Of a DNA stretch of 40,775 bases, positions 15,441 to 23,138 are shown piece by piece (position 1 is the stretch's first letter; every line of letters starts with the position of its first letter). This DNA is from a virus, in the IMG/VR virus record IMGVR_UViG_3300020141_000715, positions 1 through 40,775 of that record; one strand, written 5' to 3'. The position numbers and the translations under genes were made by a program. The notes under the pieces were generated by a model. The model did no database searches. It was not told the DNA's origin and saw only the letters and a program-made list of their open reading frames with translations.

Positions 15441-15448
15441 AAGAGTAT

Positions 15449-16753
15449 ATGATTAATATTGATAACTGTACGTTGTTTGCTGTAGATTGTATACAGCCTG
15501 AATTAGCTATTAAAGCTCTCGAAAAAACTTGTGAACATATTAACTTTAAAGAGGTAATCTTCTTTTCAGATGTTAAGCCAACCTATTTAAATGATAAATT
15601 TAAGTTTCATCAAATTGAAAAAATTAATAACTTGGATGAGTATAGTGAGTTTATGTTGACTAAGTTGACATATTTTATAAATACAGAGTTTTGTTTTTCG
15701 ATTCATCATGATGGATTTGTAGTAAATCCAGAATTATGGAGTAACGATTTTATAAAGTATGATTATATTGGTGCGCCGTGGCCGAGCACAGCACAATTTA
15801 TATCAGAAGGTAAGAGAGTTGGTAACGGCGGGGTTTCAATTCGTAGTAAAAAGTTAATGGAATATGTAAAGACAATTCCTCAACGTGGACATGAAGACAC
15901 AGTAATTTGTGTTAATCTTCGTAATCATCTTGAGGAGAAAGGATTTACTTTTGCACCTCTTGAAGTAGCGGCAAAATTCTCTGTTGAACTTACATGCGAT
16001 GACTTGAATCAGCAGGTTAGTAATACATTTGCATTTCATGGTAAACATACACCTGAACATATCGCAGAGATTAAAAAACTAATTAAGTCTCACTACCGCG
16101 ATGATCTAATTAAAATGAGCGTTGAGGAATTACGGGATTGGGTTCGTAATAAAGCAGGAAGTCAACAACCAGAATATTTTATTTGTAATACACCTGGTAA
16201 TTTACAACTACAACAAGTACCTGAAGAGTATTCGGGGTTTCTTAATATAATTAGAGATCAAAATATTAAAACTTATTTAGAGTTAGGTGTGGGTAATGGT
16301 GGAAGCTTTTTTGTTAACTCTATATTCCTACAAAAGACAGCATCTAAACTTCATTGTGTAGATAACATTGCTTATAGGAATACTCATATACAACAAAGTG
16401 AAACTAAAATTCAGAAGAAAGTAGACATGTTACGAGAAATGTTTACTGATAAAGATATATTCTTTCATAATATGTCAACCAATGACTTTTTCGAAAAAAA
16501 TAAAGATACATTCGATTGTATCTTTATAGACGCGGATCATTCATACGAAGGTGTCAGTAAGGACTATAAAAATGCTTTACAGGTAATTGAGCCAAGAGGT
16601 ATTATAATTTTACATGATATAGCAAATACAGATACAGGAGTTCATAAGTTATGGGTGGAAATTAAAAAGGTTCATCCTGATGTAGAAGAATTTACATATA
16701 GAGCGAGCTCTACTTTAGGTTACCCGTGTGGAATTGGAATTATATACGTGTAA
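15449..16753 (+). CDS. DUF5672-like glycosyltransferase fused to a SAM methyltransferase
   Basis: 434 residues, two domains. Residues 1 to about 205 match DUF5672: HHDGFVVNPELW, YDYIGAPWP and VGNGGVSIRSKKL are its signatures. Residues about 265-434 form a class I methyltransferase of the Methyltransf_24 type, with TYLELGVGNGGS (motif I), HCVDN, and DCIFIDADHSYEGVSKDYK (the D-A-D-H block), then GIIILHDI. The fusion suggests a sugar is transferred and then methylated, or that the two act on one glycan. It stands free of overlaps (gaps of 8 and 19 bases). Confidence 0.82.
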   Translation: MINIDNCTLFAVDCIQPELAIKALEKTCEHINFKEVIFFSDVKPTYLNDKFKFHQIEKINNLDEYSEFMLTKLTYFINTEFCFSIHHDGFVVNPELWSNDFIKYDYIGAPWPSTAQFISEGKRVGNGGVSIRSKKLMEYVKTIPQRGHEDTVICVNLRNHLEEKGFTFAPLEVAAKFSVELTCDDLNQQVSNTFAFHGKHTPEHIAEIKKLIKSHYRDDLIKMSVEELRDWVRNKAGSQQPEYFICNTPGNLQLQQVPEEYSGFLNIIRDQNIKTYLELGVGNGGSFFVNSIFLQKTASKLHCVDNIAYRNTHIQQSETKIQKKVDMLREMFTDKDIFFHNMSTNDFFEKNKDTFDCIFIDADHSYEGVSKDYKNALQVIEPRGIIILHDIANTDTGVHKLWVEIKKVHPDVEEFTYRASSTLGYPCGIGIIYV

Positions 16754-16772
16754 ATATACGATACTTAAAAAT

Positions 16773-17360
16773 ATGAAAAATAAAACTTTAATTATTTCAA
16801 GATATGATGAAGATACGAATTGGTTACAGAAGATAACTTCATGGAATATTGTTGTATTTGATAAAGGGACTACAAGTGATGAGAATTTTCCTAATAATCG
16901 TTTACCGAATGTAGGTAGAGAGTCAGAGACATATTTAAACTATATTGTTAATAACTACGATAATCTTAATGAATATACAGGTTTTCTTCAAGGTAGACCG
17001 TTCGATCATTTTCATTTTAATGATTGGGAAGCAAATATATCTAACATAATAAGCTATATTAATAATATTAATATAACACAAGACTTTATGTTTTTTGGCG
17101 AACATGACCCACATACGTGTGATCAAACAGGGGTACCACATCACCCCGGCCTAGATTTACAAGGCTATGCTAACTTGATAAACGTTAATATACCACATAT
17201 TTTAAGTTTTAGAGCTGGAGCCCAATTTTTAGTATCAAGAGAAAAAATATTAAGTAAGTCACGAGATTTTTATAATAATATTCTTGAAACGACTAATAAA
17301 GAGGTAGATCCAAAAGCTTGTTACCACTTAGAAAGATTGTGGAAATATATTTTTGAATAA
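16773..17360 (+). CDS. DUF3431-like protein
   Basis: 195 residues from ATG 16773. The longer frame from 16728 would run into the preceding gene. VGRESETYLNYIVNNY followed by FLQGRPFDH matches DUF3431, a family usually found in polysaccharide clusters of fungi and bacteria. No catalytic role is established. It lies among glycosyltransferases, so a sugar-related function is inferred from context only. Confidence 0.7.
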   Translation: MKNKTLIISRYDEDTNWLQKITSWNIVVFDKGTTSDENFPNNRLPNVGRESETYLNYIVNNYDNLNEYTGFLQGRPFDHFHFNDWEANISNIISYINNINITQDFMFFGEHDPHTCDQTGVPHHPGLDLQGYANLINVNIPHILSFRAGAQFLVSREKILSKSRDFYNNILETTNKEVDPKACYHLERLWKYIFE

Positions 17361-17364
17361 TAAA

Positions 17365-18366
17365 ATGAAAGCTATTATTGTTGGAAGTGGTTTGTCAGGA
17401 ATTACAGCAGCTATATTATTACGAAACATAGGCTACTGTGTAGAAATTTTTGAAACGAGAAACCATATTGGAGGTAATTGTTATGATTCTAATGTTAACG
17501 GCACGACAGTCCATAACTACGGTCCGCATATTTTTCACACAGATGATGATGATGTTTATAATTTTTTAAGTAATTATACAGAATGGCTTCCTTTTAAATT
17601 GCAACCTAAAGGTAATTCAAGATTAGGATTAATATCTCTACCTTACAGCAAAAAGACTATCTCCGAGATTGGTAGAGAATTATCACAAGAAGAAATTATT
17701 GAATATATATTCAAGGATTATTCAGAAAAACAGTGGGGGGTTTCTTTTAATAAAATTCCAAAGTCTATTACTAATAGGATACCAAGGACGAAAGATTCAG
17801 AAGATCCTACTTGGTTTGAAGGTCAAAAATATCAATGTATACCTAAACGAGGTTATACAGCGATGATGGATAAAATGTTAGAAGGGTTTACTGTTAATAT
17901 AGGTTGCGAAAAAGATGATTGGAAAAAAATAGATGCGGACCTAATTGTATATACAGGAAAGATTGACGAGTATTTTAATTATTGTTACGGTCAATTACCT
18001 TATAGATCGTTAGAGTTTAAACATCACATTACAAAGGACAAACAAGATACCTTTATTATTAATCAAAATAATAAAGAAGTAAACTATACAAGAAAATATG
18101 ATCATAGTTATTTCACGGAAAATCATAAAGGGTTAACAGTAATATCGGAAGAGTATCCAAAACAGTATGTTGAAGGAGATATTCCTTTTTATCCTATACC
18201 TTTTGGTGAAGGTATGGAAATGTATAGTAAATATAAGCAATTAGCAGATCAAGAAAAAGGTGTCATATTTGCTGGAAGATTAGCAACATACACATACTTA
18301 GATATGTGGATGGCAATAAAACAAGTAATATTAAAATTAAAAAATCTCAAGCCTATAGACAATTAG
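17365..18366 (+). CDS. glf: UDP-galactopyranose mutase
   Basis: 333 residues from ATG 17365; TTG 17353 would overlap the previous gene. The enzyme interconverts UDP-galactopyranose and UDP-galactofuranose using reduced FAD. Visible are the Rossmann motif IIVGSGLSGITAA (4-16), IFETRNHIGGNCYD, the substrate-site VHNYGPHIFHT, PYRSLEF and the C-terminal FAGRLATYTYLDM that contacts FAD. It is somewhat shorter than typical enzymes of about 370 residues. It is the only sugar-nucleotide enzyme in the island, implying that at least one neighbouring transferase uses UDP-Galf. Confidence 0.92.
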   Translation: MKAIIVGSGLSGITAAILLRNIGYCVEIFETRNHIGGNCYDSNVNGTTVHNYGPHIFHTDDDDVYNFLSNYTEWLPFKLQPKGNSRLGLISLPYSKKTISEIGRELSQEEIIEYIFKDYSEKQWGVSFNKIPKSITNRIPRTKDSEDPTWFEGQKYQCIPKRGYTAMMDKMLEGFTVNIGCEKDDWKKIDADLIVYTGKIDEYFNYCYGQLPYRSLEFKHHITKDKQDTFIINQNNKEVNYTRKYDHSYFTENHKGLTVISEEYPKQYVEGDIPFYPIPFGEGMEMYSKYKQLADQEKGVIFAGRLATYTYLDMWMAIKQVILKLKNLKPIDN

Positions 18367-18370
18367 CTTT

Positions 18371-19099
18371 ATGAACCGAATTGAAGTTTTTACAATATGC
18401 TATAATGAAGAAAAAATAATGCCGTTCTTTCTTGATCATTATTCTTTCTGTGATAAGATTACAATATATGATAATTCATCAACTGATAATAGTGTTCATA
18501 TTGCGCGTAATTACAATTTAGCAAATGTTGAAGTAATTAACTATGATACTAACGATACTTTAGATGATTCAGCATATCTCCAAATAAAAAATAATGTTTG
18601 GAAAGATAGCAACTGTGATTATGTTATAGTTGTAGATATAGATGAATTTTTATATCACCCTAACTTAAAGCAATTCATAAGCGAAACTCAAGAACCTATC
18701 TATAAACCATATGGTTATAATATGGTTAGTGAAAGCTTTCCTATAAGTGGTAAATTTACATCACAAATTAAAACAGGAGTTTCAGATATAAATTATAGTA
18801 AGCAGGTATTATTTTCACCGTTACAGCTTTCAGAAATAAACTACAGTCCTGGTTGTCATCATGCTGAACCTACAGATAAAAATGGTCGCTTATTGATACC
18901 TACACAAAATGAAGAGTTGAAATTACTACACTACAAAAATATATCTATTGATTATAGGTTAGAAAAGCATAAATTATACTGTAACAGATTTAGTGACTAT
19001 AACAAAACAACAGGTGCTGGAATTCATTATACATATAGTCAAGAATCTCAACACGCTGAATTTAATACATTTCTCAATAACTCAACAATAGTAATCTAA
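18371..19099 (+). CDS. Glycosyltransferase (Glyco_tranf_2_4 type)
   Basis: 242 residues. IEVFTICYNEEKIMPFFLDHY and ITIYDNSSTDNS form the opening, and VIVVDIDEFLYHP carries the D-x-D-E-F signature of this GT2/GT92-related group. A His-rich middle (GCHHAEPTD, then LLHYKN) is typical of the family. No transmembrane segment. Acceptor and donor unknown. It follows glf after a four-base gap. Confidence 0.82.
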   Translation: MNRIEVFTICYNEEKIMPFFLDHYSFCDKITIYDNSSTDNSVHIARNYNLANVEVINYDTNDTLDDSAYLQIKNNVWKDSNCDYVIVVDIDEFLYHPNLKQFISETQEPIYKPYGYNMVSESFPISGKFTSQIKTGVSDINYSKQVLFSPLQLSEINYSPGCHHAEPTDKNGRLLIPTQNEELKLLHYKNISIDYRLEKHKLYCNRFSDYNKTTGAGIHYTYSQESQHAEFNTFLNNSTIVI

Positions 19100-19100
19100 C

Positions 19101-19652
19101 ATGCCAACTGAAACAGGAATATATACAGCAGAAGACGTAGAGTGCGGACATTTATTTTCACCTAAGTTATGTAAAGCAATAACTAATATTTTTAAGATTG
19201 ATACTCCGATTATAGATCTTGGCTGCGGACTCGGTACGTATGTGGATGAATATACTAGTCTTGGTTATAATGCAATTGGTGTAGATGGTATAAGTGTATC
19301 AACACACTCTAATAATATTTTCATACACGATTTAACAAAACCTTTAGATTTAAATCTTAAGGGTAACGTTATATGTTTAGAGGTAGGTGAGCATATTCCT
19401 GCAGAATTTGAATCTATATTACTTAACAATATTTTTAATCACTGCTCTCAATATATTGTATTGTCTTGGGCTGTAGAAAATCAAATGGGTATAGGTCATA
19501 TTAATTGTAAAAATAATGATTATGTAATTAATAAATTTATACAAAATAATTTTATATATGAAGAACAATTAACTCAATATTTAAGATCCGATATAGAGGA
19601 TTGTTGTAATTATTTTAGATCAACATTAATGGTGTTTAGAAAAAATGGATAA
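19101..19652 (+). CDS. SAM-dependent methyltransferase
   Basis: 183 residues. PIIDLGCGLGTYVDEY (motif I), a glycine-rich SAM-binding loop, is followed by AIGVDGI (motif II acidic residue), VICLEVGEHIP (motif IV) and YIVLSWA. The length is that of a minimal class I methyltransferase. The glycosyltransferase setting suggests a sugar or glycan substrate. Its last eight bases overlap the next gene. Confidence 0.82.
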   Translation: MPTETGIYTAEDVECGHLFSPKLCKAITNIFKIDTPIIDLGCGLGTYVDEYTSLGYNAIGVDGISVSTHSNNIFIHDLTKPLDLNLKGNVICLEVGEHIPAEFESILLNNIFNHCSQYIVLSWAVENQMGIGHINCKNNDYVINKFIQNNFIYEEQLTQYLRSDIEDCCNYFRSTLMVFRKNG

Positions 19653-20298
19653 AGTAACTGTAACATTAACACACTTTAGACGACTTGATGAATTAGATAT
19701 AACTGTACAAAGTTTTCTAGATACAAACACTTACCCTATAGATGAATTTATTATTATTGATGATTCAAATCAAAGTGATTGTGCTAATATAATACAAGAA
19801 CGATATGGTAATTTTGCTACTATTATAATTAACGAAGAACAATTAGGTCAGCGTAAATCTCTAGATCGTATATTTACTCAAAGTCGTAACGAGTTTATTT
19901 TTCACTTGGAAGACGATTGGGAATTTGATGTAAAAAATAATTATATAGAAAATTCTATTAATATATTACAAGCCCACCCTGGTATACATCAAGTATGGGT
20001 ACGTCATGATTATGATAATCCTCATAAGTGTATAGGAGATATATATACGTATAACAATATAGAATTTCGTGATGTAGATAGAAATTTTAACGGCGTCTGG
20101 AATGGGTTTTCATGGAATCCAGGCTTACGTCGTAAATCAGATTATATAAAATTCTTTCCGTGCGGCTTTCAGTCTTTTACTGGAGAGCAAGAATGCGCTA
20201 TATATCTTAAGAAGTATAACTATGGGGTTGTAAAGCTTGTAGATACATGTTGTAAACATATTGGTTATAATAATTCAACGCAACCATATAATATATGA
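19645..20298 (+). CDS. Family 2-like glycosyltransferase
   Basis: 217 residues. VTVTLTHFRRLDELDITVQS, EFIIIDDSN and EFIFHLEDDWEF (acidic metal-site motif) are the GT-A landmarks. GFSWNPGLRRKSDY and GEQECAIYLKKY form the acceptor-side block. It overlaps both neighbours (8 and 4 bases). Acceptor unknown. Confidence 0.83.
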   Translation: MDKVTVTLTHFRRLDELDITVQSFLDTNTYPIDEFIIIDDSNQSDCANIIQERYGNFATIIINEEQLGQRKSLDRIFTQSRNEFIFHLEDDWEFDVKNNYIENSINILQAHPGIHQVWVRHDYDNPHKCIGDIYTYNNIEFRDVDRNFNGVWNGFSWNPGLRRKSDYIKFFPCGFQSFTGEQECAIYLKKYNYGVVKLVDTCCKHIGYNNSTQPYNI

Positions 20299-20975
20299 AC
20301 AATCTTATAATCGGCGAAACATGCTTATTAAGTAAACAACTAAAGCGTATAGGTATAACTGACGGACCAACCAAAATGTTTGATGATGTATTGGTTAATC
20401 TTGATAGTATTATGCTAATTATAGATAATGATTTTAACGATATTTTAAAGGGCGACTATCTTACATTTACAGATTATATGTTCTACCCAGAGTATAATAT
20501 ACATTACTCAAAATGGATTAATAATTTATATTCTGTACCAGATAACAACATGTATAGTTGGCCTATTTATGCTCCTTTATTTCACCATGATAGTGCAACC
20601 GAGCAAGAACGGGAGAGCTATATACGTAAAATAGAGCGGACAAAAAAAATATTCGAAGATCCTCTAAACACAATCGTGTATTACTATCATAGGCATCATA
20701 GTAATAGTAATATAAGTAATATTACTCAAAAATTTATACAGTTTATTGAGTTTTTAAATCTAAAATATAAAAAACGATTTAAAGGTGTTATATTTACTAA
20801 TAATATAAGTAATATTAAAAAAATAGAAACAAATATATTAACCCAAGATCTAGTACACGCTCATTTCTTAACAACAGATAGTTGGATAGGTATAGATGAT
20901 AACTGGGACGCTCATACAGATAACGAACTATTTGATCAATTCTTTAGTAGTGATATATACAAGTCCATTTTATAA
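20295..20975 (+). CDS. DUF1796-like protein (putative papain-like peptidase fold)
   Basis: 226 residues. The opening (IGETCLLSKQLKRIGI, then FDDVLVNLDSIMLIIDNDF) resembles DUF1796, which begins with a G-x-x-C strand and a FDW-type block and is often annotated as a papain-like cysteine peptidase. C10 could be the nucleophile, and His residues at about 98 and 163-165 (HRHH) are candidate partners. The family is frequent in glycosyltransferase clusters. Resemblance is weak, so treat as tentative. A short repeat encoding N-I-S-N-I occurs twice (about 20708 and 20808). It is the last gene of the island. Confidence 0.5.
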   Translation: MNNLIIGETCLLSKQLKRIGITDGPTKMFDDVLVNLDSIMLIIDNDFNDILKGDYLTFTDYMFYPEYNIHYSKWINNLYSVPDNNMYSWPIYAPLFHHDSATEQERESYIRKIERTKKIFEDPLNTIVYYYHRHHSNSNISNITQKFIQFIEFLNLKYKKRFKGVIFTNNISNIKKIETNILTQDLVHAHFLTTDSWIGIDDNWDAHTDNELFDQFFSSDIYKSIL

Positions 20976-21026
20976 AAAAATAACAAATGATGTTGAAAAG
21001 TTCAATAACTAGTATACAATCACTAT

Positions 21027-21608
21027 ATGATTATTGAACATCCGATCTATAATGGGGAATTAATTCACTCTCGCTTTGCTTATCGCTTCTTTAAGAAGAA
21101 TGTATCACCCTATGGCAATATTGTAGCTTTTAGAGCTCCTATGTTTGTTAGTGATAACTTAATTGATCTTGAAGACTCACTAACAAAAGACTACATCTTC
21201 AGTGATGACGCTGTTAACTTCTGTTGGGAAATTCCTAATTTGTGCCCTGTGGGTGCTGTAGCTTTTCAACGACATCTTAATACCGTTATTGCTAATTTAC
21301 TTTCACGCTTTATTGGAAAGCCAATTGAAATGAGAGGTGACGATCTTATGGTACATGATAAGTTTATTGGTTCAGATAAAACAGAACGCGATGTAGGTAA
21401 GGTTAGTGTGTCAATCACATACTCCAAAGATGGGGTGGCTATTGGACATACTGGTATTAATGTTAATGCTGGTAAAAAGGCTCCAGGGTTCGCTTATAGT
21501 ACTAAACTAAATGATGAGTCTGTTAATGATCTTATGGAAGGCGTTATTGAATTCTTTAATGATGAAGTTAAAGATATTCAAATCGCTACGACGAAGATCT
21601 GCTTATAA
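21027..21608 (+). CDS. DUF366 family protein
   Basis: 193 residues. The whole length fits DUF366, a family known from archaea and bacteria: HSRFAYRFF, NIVAFRAPMFV, LIDLEDSL, EMRGDDLMV, KVSVSITYSKDG and HTGINVNAG appear in the family order. The function is not established. The conserved acidic and Gly residues suggest a small enzyme. It is separated from the glycan island by a 51-base AT-rich gap and starts the replication/chaperone block. An 11-bp perfect inverted repeat (21144-21187, 22-base loop) lies within it. Confidence 0.75.
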   Translation: MIIEHPIYNGELIHSRFAYRFFKKNVSPYGNIVAFRAPMFVSDNLIDLEDSLTKDYIFSDDAVNFCWEIPNLCPVGAVAFQRHLNTVIANLLSRFIGKPIEMRGDDLMVHDKFIGSDKTERDVGKVSVSITYSKDGVAIGHTGINVNAGKKAPGFAYSTKLNDESVNDLMEGVIEFFNDEVKDIQIATTKICL

Positions 21609-21619
21609 TTAGATATCTT

Positions 21620-21985
21620 ATGAACTTTTTTGACTTACTAAGAAAATTAATCTTTAGTAAGAAGACAATTGCTGAAGACCTCGATAGTGATGGTCTTCAG
21701 CAATTTACACCGTTTATGATAAATAGGTGGTTGTCTTTTTATGGAGCTACACAAGCTGTCTTTGTTAACGAAACATTAAATCGGTTTACAGGACTCTTAG
21801 ATGATAAAAACGAAATGTTTAAACTATTTTACCATTTAATACCTACTTGCCAATATAAGAAGATTTCTTATGTAAAGAAGAAAAAAGAAAAAGAAGAAAA
21901 GGAAAATAAAGACATACCTATTATTGCGAGAAACAATATGATTTCGCAACGCGAGTTGAAACATTACATTGATTTCTTTAACTAA
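21620..21985 (+). CDS. 62: Clamp-loader small subunit (T4 gp62-like)
   Basis: 121 residues. FFDLLRKLIFSKKTI followed by TPFMINRWLSFYG and NETLNRFTGLLDD matches the start of gp62-like proteins of marine T4-like phages. In T4, gp62 joins four gp44 ATPase subunits to load the gp45 sliding clamp for DNA polymerase. It is shorter than T4 gp62 (187 residues). A strongly basic stretch (KKKKEKEEKENK) precedes the C-terminus. A perfect 14-bp inverted repeat starts 47 bases after the ATG. No gp44 or gp45 is in the window. Confidence 0.62.
   Translation: MNFFDLLRKLIFSKKTIAEDLDSDGLQQFTPFMINRWLSFYGATQAVFVNETLNRFTGLLDDKNEMFKLFYHLIPTCQYKKISYVKKKKEKEEKENKDIPIIARNNMISQRELKHYIDFFN
21667..21705. repeat. Perfect 14-bp inverted repeat, 11-base loop, inside the gp62-like gene
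   Basis: AATTGCTGAAGACC at 21667-21680 and its exact reverse complement at 21692-21705 surround an 11-base loop. It begins 47 bases into the coding sequence. The encoded residues (TIAEDLDSDGLQQFTP) do not require such symmetry. There is no U-run after it. Confidence 0.85.
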
Positions 21986-21991
21986 TATAAT
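21986..21991 (+). promoter_or_regulatory. TATAAT element upstream of the gp31-like gene
   Basis: TATAAT ends ten bases before the ATG at 22002, in an AT-rich gap of 16 bases. It could be a -10 box of a host-type promoter. No clear -35 box was seen, and in AT-rich sequence the match could be accidental. Confidence 0.3.
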
Positions 21992-22001
21992 ATATAACTA
22001 T

Positions 22002-22424
22002 ATGGCATCAAGAAGTATCGATACACTAGCACCAATGAAAAGTCTTATTGACCTTTCTTCGCATTCAGATGGGGATTTCGGGTTAGAAGATTTGGAGTTA
22101 ACATTTATTTTAGAGGATATTATTCTTGTTGAATATATCGATCTCACATCGGACGGCGATGGAATTATTCGAAACGGTATTTATATACCTACAAACACAG
22201 TAACTAAAGCATGGCGAAAAGCTAAAGTTATACTGGTTGGTCCAGAAGTAAAATATACAAAAGTAGGTGATATTGTTCTATTTCCTAGCAACCTAGGTAT
22301 GACTGTAGCGAATATGGCTATTAAAGATCATGGAAATATTAAGAATGGTGTATTTTTAAACGAGAATAGAATATTCGGAATTTGCAAACCAAAAAATAAT
22401 GATAGTTCAACGATCAACGCTTGA
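22002..22424 (+). CDS. 31: GroES-like co-chaperonin (T4 gp31-like)
   Basis: 140 residues from ATG 22002; the upstream ATG at 21969 would overlap the previous gene. The body reads like a GroES barrel: ILVEYIDL, then NGIYIPTNTVTKAWRKAKVILVGPEV, then VGDIVLFP, ending with IFGICKP. T4 gp31 replaces host GroES so that GroEL can fold the major capsid protein. The first 35 residues are an acidic leader that T4 gp31 lacks. It is transcribed with the gp62-like gene. Confidence 0.72.
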   Translation: MASRSIDTLAPMKSLIDLSSHSDGDFGLEDLELTFILEDIILVEYIDLTSDGDGIIRNGIYIPTNTVTKAWRKAKVILVGPEVKYTKVGDIVLFPSNLGMTVANMAIKDHGNIKNGVFLNENRIFGICKPKNNDSSTINA

Positions 22425-22776
22425 AAATCTATTACTAAATAATGTAGTAGATTTAAGATTTAGTAGACGTATTATTTTACCTGGTAAGTCACCAACTCGT
22501 AGGATGATTTGTACAAAATCTTATAGTTTATTACAGTCTACCAATGGTCGTATTGTATTAAACTATTCACCACCTAAACACAATAAGCAGTTCAACGAAG
22601 CTAAGAACAACGCCTTAGTAGTGTGGGATGTGTTAATGCAGGATTATCGAATCGTATCAGTAGATAAAGTTGATGTAATAAAAGAAATACCAGCGGATGA
22701 AACTTTCTGGAATTATTTTAATACAAACATATTTCCGATGTCTACAGAACAAAAAATTACTTTTATGGATACATGA
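22399..22776 (+). CDS. Small conserved T4-like phage protein (WYL_2/DUF2693-like)
   Basis: 125 residues. RFSRRIILPGKSPTRRMICT and VLMQDYRIVSVDKVDVI resemble a small Sm-like/SH3-barrel family conserved in T4-like phages (WYL_2, formerly DUF2693). Its biochemical role is not known. The start overlaps the gp31-like gene by 26 bases, and the stop overlaps the next ATG by four bases. Confidence 0.6.
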   Translation: MIVQRSTLENLLLNNVVDLRFSRRIILPGKSPTRRMICTKSYSLLQSTNGRIVLNYSPPKHNKQFNEAKNNALVVWDVLMQDYRIVSVDKVDVIKEIPADETFWNYFNTNIFPMSTEQKITFMDT

Positions 22777-23114
22777 ATAGTGAACACTATAATAAAATTT
22801 TTCAAAGATTCTTACAATCTAAAGTAGCGTTTAAATGTGAAAATAAGGTTCTTAAGGTAGGTAAGTTACAATTATTTACAATAAAGCAATACTTCATTCG
22901 TTTTCATATCGAAACAGATAAAAAAGATATTAAAATCCTTGAATTGCCGTATCCCTTTATTGTAACGAGTGACGGGGTAAGCTGCTCATTAAATTATCAG
23001 ATCAGTTCTTTCACAAATAATTTACAGCCTATTACAAGTAAATTAAAATCGCAAAAAAATAGTTCATCATACAAAATGTATGACAATATTGTAAGGATTG
23101 TTCCTGTTTTATAA
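22773..23114 (+). CDS. Small basic protein of unknown function
   Basis: 113 residues, not recognised. It is Lys-rich, with alternating beta-type segments (LQLFTIKQYFIRFHIE; IKILELPYPFIV) and no Cys cluster or enzyme motif. It overlaps the previous gene by four bases and precedes the helicase gene by 24 bases, in which two TATAAT sequences lie (23126-23136). Confidence 0.65.
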   Translation: MNSEHYNKIFQRFLQSKVAFKCENKVLKVGKLQLFTIKQYFIRFHIETDKKDIKILELPYPFIVTSDGVSCSLNYQISSFTNNLQPITSKLKSQKNSSSYKMYDNIVRIVPVL

Positions 23115-23138
23115 GGGAACTATATTATAATATAATAT

